64,000 nt of DNA from Bdellovibrionota bacterium. Its GTDB lineage: Bacteria; Bdellovibrionota; Bdellovibrionia; Bdellovibrionales; JAMPXM01. Positions 50,711 to 59,309 of this stretch are shown here, in pieces. The first letter of the stretch is position 1, and every line of letters starts with the position of its first letter. The stretch lies in the NCBI GenBank assembly GCA_963170185.1, contig CAUJGS010000044.1, positions 47,070 to 111,069 on the forward strand, in the 5' to 3' direction. Below the pieces are notes generated by a model that was not told the DNA's origin, searched no databases, and was given only the letters and a program-made list of their open reading frames with translations. The translations under genes and the position numbers were made by a program.

Positions 50711-52569
50711 GCGCGGGCACTTCTCGTAAGTTTATTGGTGAAGAGCGGCAGTTTAAAGGCCGCTACTCGCCCAATGTCGTCAACACGGTCTACAACGCCT
50801 ATCGTCCGTTTCGAGGGCGTATTTTATCGTTGCTGGTTGTCGGCTTTAGCGGTCGACTCTTGATGTTGGGAAACGCCAACTTGATCAGCTGGTGGGCGGA
50901 CCCGAAAGCTCGGCCCGAGTTTTTGAAGACCTACACGCACGACGAGTTCATTACCTTGCTGGCGACGGTGACGGCTCTTGGTTTTGTTTTGATCTCTCTT
51001 TATCGCGTGGCTTTCTCGCGTCTTTCGGCGCAAGCGATTTCGCGTCTTTATGACGAGGTCACTTTGCGAACCTCTCGGCTTTCGATGCCGTTTTTCGATA
51101 CGCAACCTGTCGGTCGTATCGTCACACGTTTTTCTAGTGACTACGGAAACGTCTTCCGACTGTTTGGTGGGCCGCTGGCAGAGTTTTTCGCCATCATTTT
51201 TGACCTGCTGGCGATGACGATCCTCATCGCGGCCGCCAATGTGTATTTCTTGGGGCTCTTTGTTTTTGTCGCGCTTCTGCAGGGGTTGGTCTATCGCCTC
51301 AACCAATCGACTCTACGACGCGAGCGTCGGGCACTGTCGGGATCGCGTTCGCCATCGATCGCGCATTTCGCCGAAAGCGCCCAAGGGGCGACGTCGATTC
51401 GAATCTTTGATCGGGTAAAAGAGTTCTCCAAACGCTTTGAGCTTCTCAATAGCGACTACCTTAGTCGCCGTATGCGCACACAGAAATACCTGATCTTCTT
51501 TTCTCTACAGATGGGTGGACTCACCGCGCTTTTGTTGCTTGCGACCGGTGCTCTTGGCTGGTGGCTTGTCGATACCGGACAGGCGTCGGTGGGTTCCGTT
51601 GGCGTCGCGTTTGCGTTTATCATGCTTTCCGCGAGCAGCGTGCAGATGTTCTTTGAATGGATGGCGCAGTTTGAAGAGGCGATGACGGGTGTCGAACGTC
51701 TGGACGAGTACTTGCGACAAAGTCTTGAGCCCGGATTGAAGCTGCCGGCATCCGCGCAGTTCAAGCTTGGGCATCCGCAGTACTCGGTTGATGAAGAGGC
51801 GCAGATGACTCGCGAGAAGCTAACGCTGCGTCGTGCGGCTTCTGTGCATGTGAAGAATCTCAAGTTCCGTTACGCGCCCGAGTTGCCTTGGGTTTTAAAT
51901 GACGTGAGTTTTGAGATTCGTCCCGGTGAGAAGGTTGGTATCGTCGGTCGAACGGGAAGCGGAAAGTCGAGTTTGATCCAGGCTCTGTTCCGCTTGTATC
52001 CGGTCGATCAAGGCGAGATCCGTATCGAGGGGCAACAGGCGGCGGTGCCTGGCAGATCGGGCCATGCCGAAGGTGCCGACCTTGGCGTCTATCGCCGGTC
52101 GATCGCTTACATCGCGCAAGACCCGACGCTCTTCCGTGGCACTTTGCGCGAGAACTTAGATCTTCAAGGCGTGCACTCGGACACGGTTCTTATCGAGGCC
52201 CTCGAGCGTGTCGAACTCGACGGCTGGTTTAGGCGGCTGGCAGACGGTTTGAATTCTCACATCGAAGAAAAGGGCAAAAACCTGTCGGCCGGTGAGAGGC
52301 AGCTTCTCTGCATGGCTCGTTGCCTTCTACAGGATGCTCCGCTGATCGTGATGGACGAAGCGACAAGCTCCATCGATCCGCAAACGGAAGAGATCTTGGT
52401 AAAGGCGACCGAAGAGTTCTTCTCGGATCGCACACAGATCATCATTGCGCATCGTCTGACCACGCTTCTTGGCTGTGACCGAGTTCTTTGGCTGAAGTCT
52501 GGGTCGGTTCGAATGTTCGACCGTCCAGAGGTCGTGTTGCCGCTCTTCCGTGAGTCCGAACTCGCGTAG
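50707..52569 (+). CDS. ABC exporter half-transporter with an active catalytic site (ABCC-like NBD2 type)
   Basis: 620-aa half-transporter: membrane domain (about 35-330) and ATP-binding domain (about 375-605). Seen: Walker A GRTGSGKSSLI, signature LSAGERQLLCMARCLL and Walker B LIVMDEATSSID with Glu551 intact. LSAGERQLL and DEATSSID are typical of the second NBD of ABCC proteins. Together with the preceding gene it should form an asymmetric heterodimer with one active and one impaired ATP site, probably exporting hydrophobic or conjugated compounds. GAGGAGG lies before the ATG, which overlaps the preceding stop codon. Confidence 0.92.
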   Translation: MSAGTSRKFIGEERQFKGRYSPNVVNTVYNAYRPFRGRILSLLVVGFSGRLLMLGNANLISWWADPKARPEFLKTYTHDEFITLLATVTALGFVLISLYRVAFSRLSAQAISRLYDEVTLRTSRLSMPFFDTQPVGRIVTRFSSDYGNVFRLFGGPLAEFFAIIFDLLAMTILIAAANVYFLGLFVFVALLQGLVYRLNQSTLRRERRALSGSRSPSIAHFAESAQGATSIRIFDRVKEFSKRFELLNSDYLSRRMRTQKYLIFFSLQMGGLTALLLLATGALGWWLVDTGQASVGSVGVAFAFIMLSASSVQMFFEWMAQFEEAMTGVERLDEYLRQSLEPGLKLPASAQFKLGHPQYSVDEEAQMTREKLTLRRAASVHVKNLKFRYAPELPWVLNDVSFEIRPGEKVGIVGRTGSGKSSLIQALFRLYPVDQGEIRIEGQQAAVPGRSGHAEGADLGVYRRSIAYIAQDPTLFRGTLRENLDLQGVHSDTVLIEALERVELDGWFRRLADGLNSHIEEKGKNLSAGERQLLCMARCLLQDAPLIVMDEATSSIDPQTEEILVKATEEFFSDRTQIIIAHRLTTLLGCDRVLWLKSGSVRMFDRPEVVLPLFRESELA

Positions 52570-52888
52570 ATGAATTTACCGCGACATCGCTAGACCTCCG
52601 TCCAGAAACACGACCTCGCGCCCGTCTCAAACGCGATCTGCCGCACTGCAAATCAGAAAACAAGGCGGTACCTTCTGGACCATTAGCTAGAGTGCGCTGC
52701 TTCCCAAAAGGCTTGCTTTGAGCTTTGGTTCGCTATCTGTAACCTCGATCTACGGTTAGGTTCCAAAACGGAACCGCTCATGGACGAGTGGTGGGAACAG
52801 GGACGGGGATTTAGCAGGATGTCCGAAATCCACGACCCAGTTTTTTATAGATGCAGGGATAGCGAAGTAACCACCAAGGAGGGTTCCA
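52570..52888. other. 319-bp gap before the protease gene
   Basis: No convincing gene. A hairpin with perfect arms GGTTCC and GGAACC around AAAAC lies at 52759-52775, preceded by a shorter TAACC/GGTTA pair at 52740-52758. They lie 114 bp upstream of the protease start and could be part of a leader or a processing site. No terminator with a T run was found after the ABC transporter. Confidence 0.5.
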
Positions 52889-54490
52889 GTGTTTCAATCA
52901 ATCTCCGGTCGATTGATGATGGGAGCGATTGTTTCGACAATCGCGATCGCATCGTCAAATGCGTCGGCACAAGAAAAAATCCCAGGTGAATACCTGGTGA
53001 AGTACAAAACGAATTCGTTCTCGACGATGATGTCGCTGAAGTCGACACCTTCGTTGAAGATCATGGATCACCATCAGATCGGTCAGATCATGAAGGTGAA
53101 GCTGACACCAGCGCAAGAAGCGGTGGCATTGGCTTCGATCCTTCGCGATCCGAACGTTGAGTATGTTGTTCCTAACATCAAGCTTCGCACGATGCTTCAC
53201 AGCGTGAGCTCGACAGATCTCGCGACGCTTGCTCCACAAGATCAGTGGGCGAACAAGATCACGAAAGTGGAAGAAGCTTGGGCGAAAGCCGGCAACCGCG
53301 GTTCGCGCAATGTGAAAGTTGCCGTCATCGACACAGGTGTGGACTACACGCATGCGTCGCTGAAGTCGAACATGATCACGGGCTATGACTTCCGCGATAG
53401 CGACGCTGATCCAATGGATCTCACTAGCGCACAGAACCCAGGTCACGGTACACACTGCGCGGGTAGCGTAGGTGGAAGCGCGATCGATGGTGGAATTGCT
53501 GGCGCAAGCGCAGACGTTTCGATCATGCCACTTCGTTTCCTTGGAGCGGATGGTTCGGGTGATTTGAACAACGGTATCAAGGCGATCGACCACGCGATTG
53601 CACAAGGTGCACAGATCATTTCTGCATCTTGGGGTGCCACTGTTCCGCGCGCGCAAGCTCAGCCGTTGATCGATGCCGTTCAGCGCGCAAGCGACGCTGG
53701 CGTGATCATGATCATGGCGGCGGCGAACGACGGTCGTAACAACGACAAGACCGAAGTTTTCCCAACCAACGCGCAGTTCGATAACACGATCTCGGTTGCG
53801 GCGAGCGATTCTAGCGACAAAAAAGCTTCGTTCTCGAACTACGGTGTAGCGACGGTTCACGTTGCGGCTCCTGGCGTGGACATTCTTTCGACGCTTCCTA
53901 AGAACAAGTACGGCAAGCTTTCTGGTACTTCGATGGCGACTCCGCTTGTTTCGGGTATTGCGGCTTTCTTGAAAGCACAAGACTCGTCACTGACAGGTGC
54001 TCAGATTCGCGCGATCCTTCAGCACACTGGTGCGAAGACGCAAATCGAAGTCGCTTGTAACTGCCGCGTAGACATGTTGGCGGCGACAGAAGCGGTCTTG
54101 GCGAAGAAGATGTTCATCACGCCGGCGGCGGCTTCATTGGCGACTGGCGAATCGAAACAGTTCTCTGCAACTTACGCGAAGGGTGCTCTTTCGTACTCGG
54201 TTGCTGATGCGAACATCGGTGAAATCGACGCGACTGGAAAGTTCACAGCGAAAGCTGACGGACAAACGACGATCACGGTTACTGACGCTTCGGGCGCGAC
54301 TTCAACATCGCTTCCAATTCGTGTCGGTCAAACTAGCAACCCAGGTGGCCCAGGTGGTCCTGGCGGCGATTGCCCACTCGGCGACGAAATGATGTGTCAG
54401 ATCATCTGCGGCATCATGCCTGATGCTCCTTGGTGTGAAGGTGGAGGCGGCGGCGGTGGCCTCCCCGGACTTCCAGAACTTCCGTTCTAA
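52889..54490 (+). CDS. Subtilisin-like secreted serine protease with inhibitor prodomain
   Basis: 533-aa S8 peptidase. Order: signal peptide (1-27, cut after ASA), an I9-type prodomain (about 30-110, IPGEYLVKYKTN), the catalytic domain with Asp148 in AVIDTGVDYTH, His186 in GHGTHCAG and Ser348 in GTSMATPLVSG, then a BIG2-like domain (about 415-485, ITPAAASLATGESKQFSATY) and a tail rich in Gly and Pro with several cysteines (CPLGDEMMCQIICG). All three catalytic residues are present. Extracellular protein digestion is the likely role. GTG start with AGGAGGG a few bases before it. A terminator follows. Confidence 0.95.
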   Translation: MFQSISGRLMMGAIVSTIAIASSNASAQEKIPGEYLVKYKTNSFSTMMSLKSTPSLKIMDHHQIGQIMKVKLTPAQEAVALASILRDPNVEYVVPNIKLRTMLHSVSSTDLATLAPQDQWANKITKVEEAWAKAGNRGSRNVKVAVIDTGVDYTHASLKSNMITGYDFRDSDADPMDLTSAQNPGHGTHCAGSVGGSAIDGGIAGASADVSIMPLRFLGADGSGDLNNGIKAIDHAIAQGAQIISASWGATVPRAQAQPLIDAVQRASDAGVIMIMAAANDGRNNDKTEVFPTNAQFDNTISVAASDSSDKKASFSNYGVATVHVAAPGVDILSTLPKNKYGKLSGTSMATPLVSGIAAFLKAQDSSLTGAQIRAILQHTGAKTQIEVACNCRVDMLAATEAVLAKKMFITPAAASLATGESKQFSATYAKGALSYSVADANIGEIDATGKFTAKADGQTTITVTDASGATSTSLPIRVGQTSNPGGPGGPGGDCPLGDEMMCQIICGIMPDAPWCEGGGGGGGLPGLPELPF

Positions 54491-54512
54491 GGATTTTTGG
54501 TTAGCCTAGAGA

Positions 54513-54545
54513 AGCCCTTGGGTCTAAAGCCCAGGGGCTTTTTCT
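54513..54545 (+). terminator. Rho-independent terminator after the protease gene
   Basis: AAGCCCTTGGG (from 54513) pairs with CCCAGGGGCTT (to 54540), with one T-G pair and the loop TCTAAAG, and is followed by TTTCTTTTTC. It lies 22 bp after the stop codon. Confidence 0.88.
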
Positions 54546-54618
54546 TTTTCTGAGCACCAGAAGGGACTTCGCCGGGTCTGGACTGGTCACATTCGGGTCG
54601 GCTGTTATCTTGGAATCT

Positions 54619-55017
54619 ATGATGAAACGAATGGGACTGTTATTGGGTCTGGCTTGCCTGGCCTCGGGTTGTGCTTCGACGAAGTATCAAGACTACCGCT
54701 ACTTCAAATCCATCGGGATCACCCACGACATTCATGCGGTTGAGAACGCCGGCATGGTTCGAAGCGAAGACTGTCAGTTTACCTTGTTTGGCTACAGTGT
54801 TCAGGGCGCGCCTTCGTTTGAAGACGCTTTGGAGAATGCGGTCGGTCTGGAAAACACCAGCTTTTCGCAAGGCATGGCCGACACGGTCAACTCGCGCGCG
54901 CGCCTTATGAAGACCAATGTTCGCATGATGACAAACCTTCAGATGCGCGATGAGGGCTGGAATCTTGGATTCGTCGGTCGTCGCTGTCTAAAGCTGTCTG
55001 CGGTTGCGTACAAGTGA
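54619..55017 (+). CDS. Small uncharacterised lipoprotein
   Basis: 132-aa lipoprotein with a clear signal (MGLLLGLACLASGC) and lipobox LASGC. The mature part has DCQFTLFGYSVQGAPSFEDAL and FVGRRCLKLSAVAYK; a pair of cysteines (about residues 52 and 125) may form a disulfide. No family recognised, though the arrangement 'short Cys motif, helical middle, C-terminal strand' resembles small TRL-like envelope lipoproteins. ATG 54619 follows TTGGAA; 54622 is also possible. It lies 11 bp before a second lipoprotein gene, so they are likely to be cotranscribed. Confidence 0.68.
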   Translation: MMKRMGLLLGLACLASGCASTKYQDYRYFKSIGITHDIHAVENAGMVRSEDCQFTLFGYSVQGAPSFEDALENAVGLENTSFSQGMADTVNSRARLMKTNVRMMTNLQMRDEGWNLGFVGRRCLKLSAVAYK

Positions 55018-55028
55018 GGTATACGTCG

Positions 55029-55652
55029 ATGAAACTTTCCGGTGCCCGTTACACGACTTCTTGCTCATTCTCCTACACGTTCTCTCTTGCGATGGTGCTC
55101 TCGGCTGGAGCGATGCTTTTCACAACCGGCTGTGCGGGGATTCACGAACGCAATCTTCTGACCGTGCCAGTGGTTTCGATGACCCATTCCAAGCTTCCAA
55201 AAGATTATCGTCTGCAATCGGGAAGTTCGTTTCTGACCGAGTTCTGCGAAGACGATCGTCCGATCGTGAACACCGGAAAAGTGATCGGCCTTGCGGATCA
55301 AGCCATTTTGAAAGCGCAAAAAAAGCATAAAGCCACGCATCTGCTAGATGTTCGCGTCGTGCGTGAGGGCGAGTGCGTGATCGCTGAAGGAACGACGGCC
55401 AGAGCGGTGAGAGTTGAAAAACGTTCGGAACGATCTCGAAGCGCGATGCTTGCGCCTAAACGCCTTCAAGAACAAACTCCGCATGCCACTTCGAACCGCA
55501 TGCCTGCGGCAATCCCGGCGGTCTCGCTAGGAAAACCGTTGCCGACCTCGGCAAAAGCCTCGCTTCTAGGTGACGTGGATGAATTCATCTTCACCGGCGA
55601 TGTCCTGGCGCCCGATGCGGACGCTCCGCCAGAGATTTTTGGTTCGCCTTAA
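55029..55652 (+). CDS. Uncharacterised lipoprotein, partner of the preceding one
   Basis: 207-aa lipoprotein with a signal that ends LFTTGC. ATG 55029 lies 9 bp after GAGG; an upstream GTG (55014) overlaps the previous stop codon but adds non-hydrophobic residues. The mature part has FLTEFCEDDRPIVN and an alternating strand region LLDVRVVREGECVIAEGTTA with two cysteines, then a disordered Pro/Ala/Arg-rich tail that ends acidic (DVLAPDADAPPEIFG). Like its neighbour it resembles TRL-type lipoproteins only in outline. Function unknown. Confidence 0.68.
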   Translation: MKLSGARYTTSCSFSYTFSLAMVLSAGAMLFTTGCAGIHERNLLTVPVVSMTHSKLPKDYRLQSGSSFLTEFCEDDRPIVNTGKVIGLADQAILKAQKKHKATHLLDVRVVREGECVIAEGTTARAVRVEKRSERSRSAMLAPKRLQEQTPHATSNRMPAAIPAVSLGKPLPTSAKASLLGDVDEFIFTGDVLAPDADAPPEIFGSP

Positions 55653-55666
55653 GGCCCTAGGCCGAT

Positions 55667-56287
55667 TTAGTACACAAACAAAAAACTGATTCCGGGAACA
55701 AGCGCTTCACGCGTGAGTTCCTGGTTGGTTTCTGGTAGCGAGCCCACCTGGGACTTTTTGTAAGTCACTTTCTCGTAGCTAAGCGACGGGCCGAGCGCGA
55801 GTTCTCGGTTTCCTTCTAGTTCTTTGTTCCAAGTGATCCATCGCACGAGCAACTCGTAGCCCGAGGCCTCGCGCCATGCTGTTTCCACCGCGGCACTCAT
55901 CGACTTCGTTTCGCCAAAGAGTGTGTAACCAAAGCGAAGGCTCAGTGACTCACGCGCCCATCCCACAAAGAGTCCAAGCCCGTAACTGTTCAGCGCGCCT
56001 AGCGCTTGTTGGCCACGGTCGGTCTTTAAAAAACCTCCGAAGCTGAGCCGATCGCCGGAGTCCAAAGTCGAAACCAGGCCTCCGTAAACACCCAGTCGAA
56101 AGTGACGTTCTACGGACGCGGAACCGGCGCTTTCGACGCGTTCCGAGCTCACTTGAAGGTCGATTTCCCCCAGGCCGCGTGCATCGGCCGCGGCCTCGTT
56201 TATATGCGAGATGAGGGCTCCCAAAAGCACCGCGACTTGAGCGACATTCCGGGCGAAATCTTTGAAAAACTTTGTCGTAATCACCAT
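55667..56287 (-). CDS. Outer-membrane beta-barrel-like protein
   Basis: 206-aa protein with a long N-terminal hydrophobic signal (about 10-30) followed by AAADARGLGEI. The mature part has repeated amphipathic strands (FRLGVYGGLVSTL, LSLRFGYTLFG, YELLVRWITW, LALGPSLSYEKV) and ends LVPGISFLFVY, with an aromatic last residue, as in outer-membrane barrels. Size suggests eight to ten strands. No family recognised. It is convergent with the lipoprotein pair, 14 bp apart. Confidence 0.68.
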   Translation of the reverse strand: MVITTKFFKDFARNVAQVAVLLGALISHINEAAADARGLGEIDLQVSSERVESAGSASVERHFRLGVYGGLVSTLDSGDRLSFGGFLKTDRGQQALGALNSYGLGLFVGWARESLSLRFGYTLFGETKSMSAAVETAWREASGYELLVRWITWNKELEGNRELALGPSLSYEKVTYKKSQVGSLPETNQELTREALVPGISFLFVY

Positions 56288-56534
56288 GCTTCAAGCCTCG
56301 CTTGAATCGGTGCCGACGGGCAAGCATTGGTAGGGATTTCATGGCACACGGTGGGGAGCGCATTAGATCGAACTCACCATGAGGGCTGCTGTTCAAACTT
56401 TCTACGAACGGGAAACTTCGCTAGGGTCGCCTCGATTTCCGATGTCTGGAATGGGACTTGCCCATAAATACGTCGGAAGGTCGGAGAGTTCGGCCAGTTA
56501 GAGGCGAATCAGGCAGAGGCAATTAGAGGGAGTC

Positions 56535-59282
56535 TTGAGCCGCGTGAGCAAACGATCTGCATACAGGAAATTCAAAGATCCACGAGCAATTGCTTTGTGG
56601 CTTGCGGCCCCACTTCTTTCTGTGAGTCTCACAGGATGTCATCACTTCTTTGGGAACGATGAACAGACCACGGACCCGCTGCAGTTCAAAGAGCAGGGGC
56701 TTTCGTGCGTGCGTTCGGTCGGCCAAGATCTCGGCGGCTTTTTCTCGGGCGGTCCGCAAGACCCAGTTCAGATCGTCGACTGTCTTTCCGGCGCTTTGGC
56801 GAAGTTCGCTAGTAGCACGCGCGGTGCGAGTCCCGACGGATGGACAAGAGGCGAACTCTCGTCATTTTTTGAAACTTACTTCCGGGCGGAGTCCGGTACG
56901 GGTAGTGTCGCTGAGGTCGCTGGTGAAAGCGTGAGCGAGGTTGGCAGTGAGACCGTTAAAGCTGCTTCGAACGTTGATACGGGCTCGAAGAATGGCGACG
57001 CGGTCAATGTTCAGCCATTTGACGCAGGCTGGGTGGCGCAGGCAAAGCGTCGCGCGGTTGTGGGCGAGCTTTTTAAATGGAAATCGACCCTTCTTGGTGG
57101 CGGTGATCAGACGCTTTCACGTGTTGAGATGGAGCGTATTCGCGCGTTTCTCACGCGCATCCGCGTTCCGTTGGCTCAGTGGCGCGGTCGCGGCGCTGTC
57201 TTGGCGTTTAGCGTCTCAGCGCAAACGTCGCAGCCAAATAAAATAACGGCGACGGATCTTCAAAACCTTGTTGGTGCGATTCGCGAGGTATCAAACGCTC
57301 TTGTTGAGGAGCTCAATTGGCGTGGGTCCGAGATCAAGCAGCCTCGCGAAGCGATGAAGTTTGATACGATGGCTCAGTCTCTTGAAAAATCTGGCTTCAA
57401 AAGCCTATCGAGCCCCGAGCGGCAAGAGCTTGCCAAGGTCGTAAAGGCACTCGCGGTTGCGGGTGAACCGACGAGTATTTCTGGAAGCGAATGGCCCGTG
57501 CTTGTAAGGCAGGCCACTGAGCTTTGGATTGCCGCCATTCGCCTCTCGTTCACTGGTGGAAACAGTATCGGTGGACGGGATGTCGATGTCTTGGATCATA
57601 TGATCACGGATATGGCGGTCGTTTTACAAAAAACGGTCGAGCGGCACGGCGGTCGAGTTGAAACGGATCTTCTGAAAAAGCTGATCTCCCAGTTGGAAGC
57701 CAATAAAATTCTACCGGCGATGTTCAAGGCACGAGCCTTAAACGGTTCGATGGATGTGATTCTTGGAAAGCTCCTGGCTGGAAACTCGCACCCGCAGAAA
57801 GCCGATTTGGTTCTTGGTTTCATGCGTGAACACGTACAAAGGCTTGAGCAGATCGCGCGCGACTGGCTAGAGGGCGAGCGGGTCGCTTTGGAGATTGCAG
57901 GGCCGGCGAGCTTTGCGACTCTCAATCAGGCGCGCGTGACGATGAGTCAGATCGCCACCAAATCTCGCGATCCTGTCGGCGCGGCCGCAAGGGCGCAAAT
58001 GTCTGAATTGATCTTGCACGGTCGCCCTCTTGTTCACGACCTGCAGGGTCGCCTTTTGATCCTTCCCGACGATCAGATTCCCGGGTATCGCAAGAGCGAT
58101 CTCACGACGTTGAATCTTTCGCGTACGCTGACCAATGCGATTTTGCGTGCTTACGCACACGAGCCCGGTCGCGCAGGGGCGATGCCTCAGATCACGGATG
58201 TCGAGGCGCAAGAAGCGTTCTTGGATCTTAAGTCGATCGGACGTGACGCTGGGATTATCGATATTCGCTCTCTTCAGTCGGGTACTCGCACCTTTATGGA
58301 GGCGGGGATCTTTCTTTCTGTTTCCGACGGCAATCAGTTCATTTCGCTTCACGAAGCGGTCGAGTGGTTCAGCATTGTTTCTTCTGCGGGGCGTGTCGCC
58401 GACGAAATTCACGCCGACCTTCTTGCAACCTGTGGGACCAACCCGCCGGATGTTTTTGGTAAACAGCGCCTGAAAGCGAGATGTTTCCGAGACGGCGCAT
58501 TGGCGGTGATGAGAACTCGCGTGTCGCATCTTCCGAACGTCGTGCGTGCCATCAATCAGGCCGAGCGTGATCGTTCGTTCCCGATCTTTTTGCGTGCGCT
58601 TGAGAATGCGGCTCGTCCACTTGGTGAAAACGATCTGCCGATTGAGTCGAGTGAGCTTCGGGCGATGTCGCCGATTCTGCATTACGCGGAGTCGCTCTTT
58701 GCTCGGCATGACACCAATCGTTCGTCACTTCTTGATCAACCGGAAGTCTGGGGCATTTTCCCTCTGATCCAGCCGTTCATTCGCACGATGGCTGGCGGGA
58801 CTCAGCTTTCGGATGGTGAAGAGCGGGCCATTTACTCTTGGCTTCTCAACTACGGTGAGCCGCCTAAGACGACAATTAGTGGTCTGGCGAAATTGAAGCT
58901 CTATCAGGCACGTATGGCGATGGGGCTTACAAACGAACGCGCCAGTATTCGAGACGTGGTAACGATTCTCGCAAGCTTCAATCAGGTCGGGCGCGAGAAG
59001 AAGAACAAAGACGTCATCGAATATTATCTCGAAAACGCGAAAGACTGGGAGGCGGGAATCGCCAAGAGTGATCGCAAGACGTTTGAGATGACTCGCAAGC
59101 TCTTCCAGTGCGCGCAAGAGGCCGATGTGGATCTTGCCCGTGTTCTTCTGGCGCGTCGCACGGAGATCTTCGCGGTGGACCCGAAGTTAGATGAAGACCA
59201 GCAGGCCGAGGCGTTCTTAAAACGCGCGAAAACTGCGATTCAAAGCGATCCGCAGCTTCAGCTAATCTGTGGAGCTTTTTAG
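56535..59282 (+). CDS. Very large uncharacterised lipoprotein (915 aa)
   Basis: 915-aa protein beginning with a basic segment and a signal that ends SLTGC (lipid site about residue 35). No enzyme motif was seen. The sequence is mainly helical with strongly charged helices (RAFLTRIRVPLAQWRGRG, ERHGGRVETDLLKKLISQ). One EF-hand-like calcium loop is present in HDTNRSSLLDQPEVW (D-x-N-x-S...E). The start is TTG 56535, 2 bp after AGAGGGAG; a GTG at 56544 with 11 bp spacing is also plausible. It stands alone between a barrel protein gene and the COQ8-type kinase gene. Function unknown. Confidence 0.75.
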   Translation: MSRVSKRSAYRKFKDPRAIALWLAAPLLSVSLTGCHHFFGNDEQTTDPLQFKEQGLSCVRSVGQDLGGFFSGGPQDPVQIVDCLSGALAKFASSTRGASPDGWTRGELSSFFETYFRAESGTGSVAEVAGESVSEVGSETVKAASNVDTGSKNGDAVNVQPFDAGWVAQAKRRAVVGELFKWKSTLLGGGDQTLSRVEMERIRAFLTRIRVPLAQWRGRGAVLAFSVSAQTSQPNKITATDLQNLVGAIREVSNALVEELNWRGSEIKQPREAMKFDTMAQSLEKSGFKSLSSPERQELAKVVKALAVAGEPTSISGSEWPVLVRQATELWIAAIRLSFTGGNSIGGRDVDVLDHMITDMAVVLQKTVERHGGRVETDLLKKLISQLEANKILPAMFKARALNGSMDVILGKLLAGNSHPQKADLVLGFMREHVQRLEQIARDWLEGERVALEIAGPASFATLNQARVTMSQIATKSRDPVGAAARAQMSELILHGRPLVHDLQGRLLILPDDQIPGYRKSDLTTLNLSRTLTNAILRAYAHEPGRAGAMPQITDVEAQEAFLDLKSIGRDAGIIDIRSLQSGTRTFMEAGIFLSVSDGNQFISLHEAVEWFSIVSSAGRVADEIHADLLATCGTNPPDVFGKQRLKARCFRDGALAVMRTRVSHLPNVVRAINQAERDRSFPIFLRALENAARPLGENDLPIESSELRAMSPILHYAESLFARHDTNRSSLLDQPEVWGIFPLIQPFIRTMAGGTQLSDGEERAIYSWLLNYGEPPKTTISGLAKLKLYQARMAMGLTNERASIRDVVTILASFNQVGREKKNKDVIEYYLENAKDWEAGIAKSDRKTFEMTRKLFQCAQEADVDLARVLLARRTEIFAVDPKLDEDQQAEAFLKRAKTAIQSDPQLQLICGAF

Positions 59283-59303
59283 CGGGGCTTTTAGTACCCG
59301 CTT
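59281..59303 (+). terminator. Weak terminator candidate after the 915-aa lipoprotein
   Basis: AGCGGG pairs with CCCGCT over a ten-base loop just at the stop codon; it is followed by TGCTTGTTTAATT instead of a clean T run, so it is only a candidate. Confidence 0.3.
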
Positions 59304-59309
59304 GCTTGT

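Noticed and set aside
52955..53980. Long open frame (341 codons) on the minus strand inside the subtilisin gene
   Set aside because: Very rich in Arg and His with no domain motif, wholly opposite a protease gene with complete catalytic motifs, signal peptide and ribosome binding site; a codon-bias shadow.
57867..58709. 280-codon open frame opposite the 915-aa lipoprotein gene
   Set aside because: Arg/His-rich composition and no motif; shadow of the sense gene.
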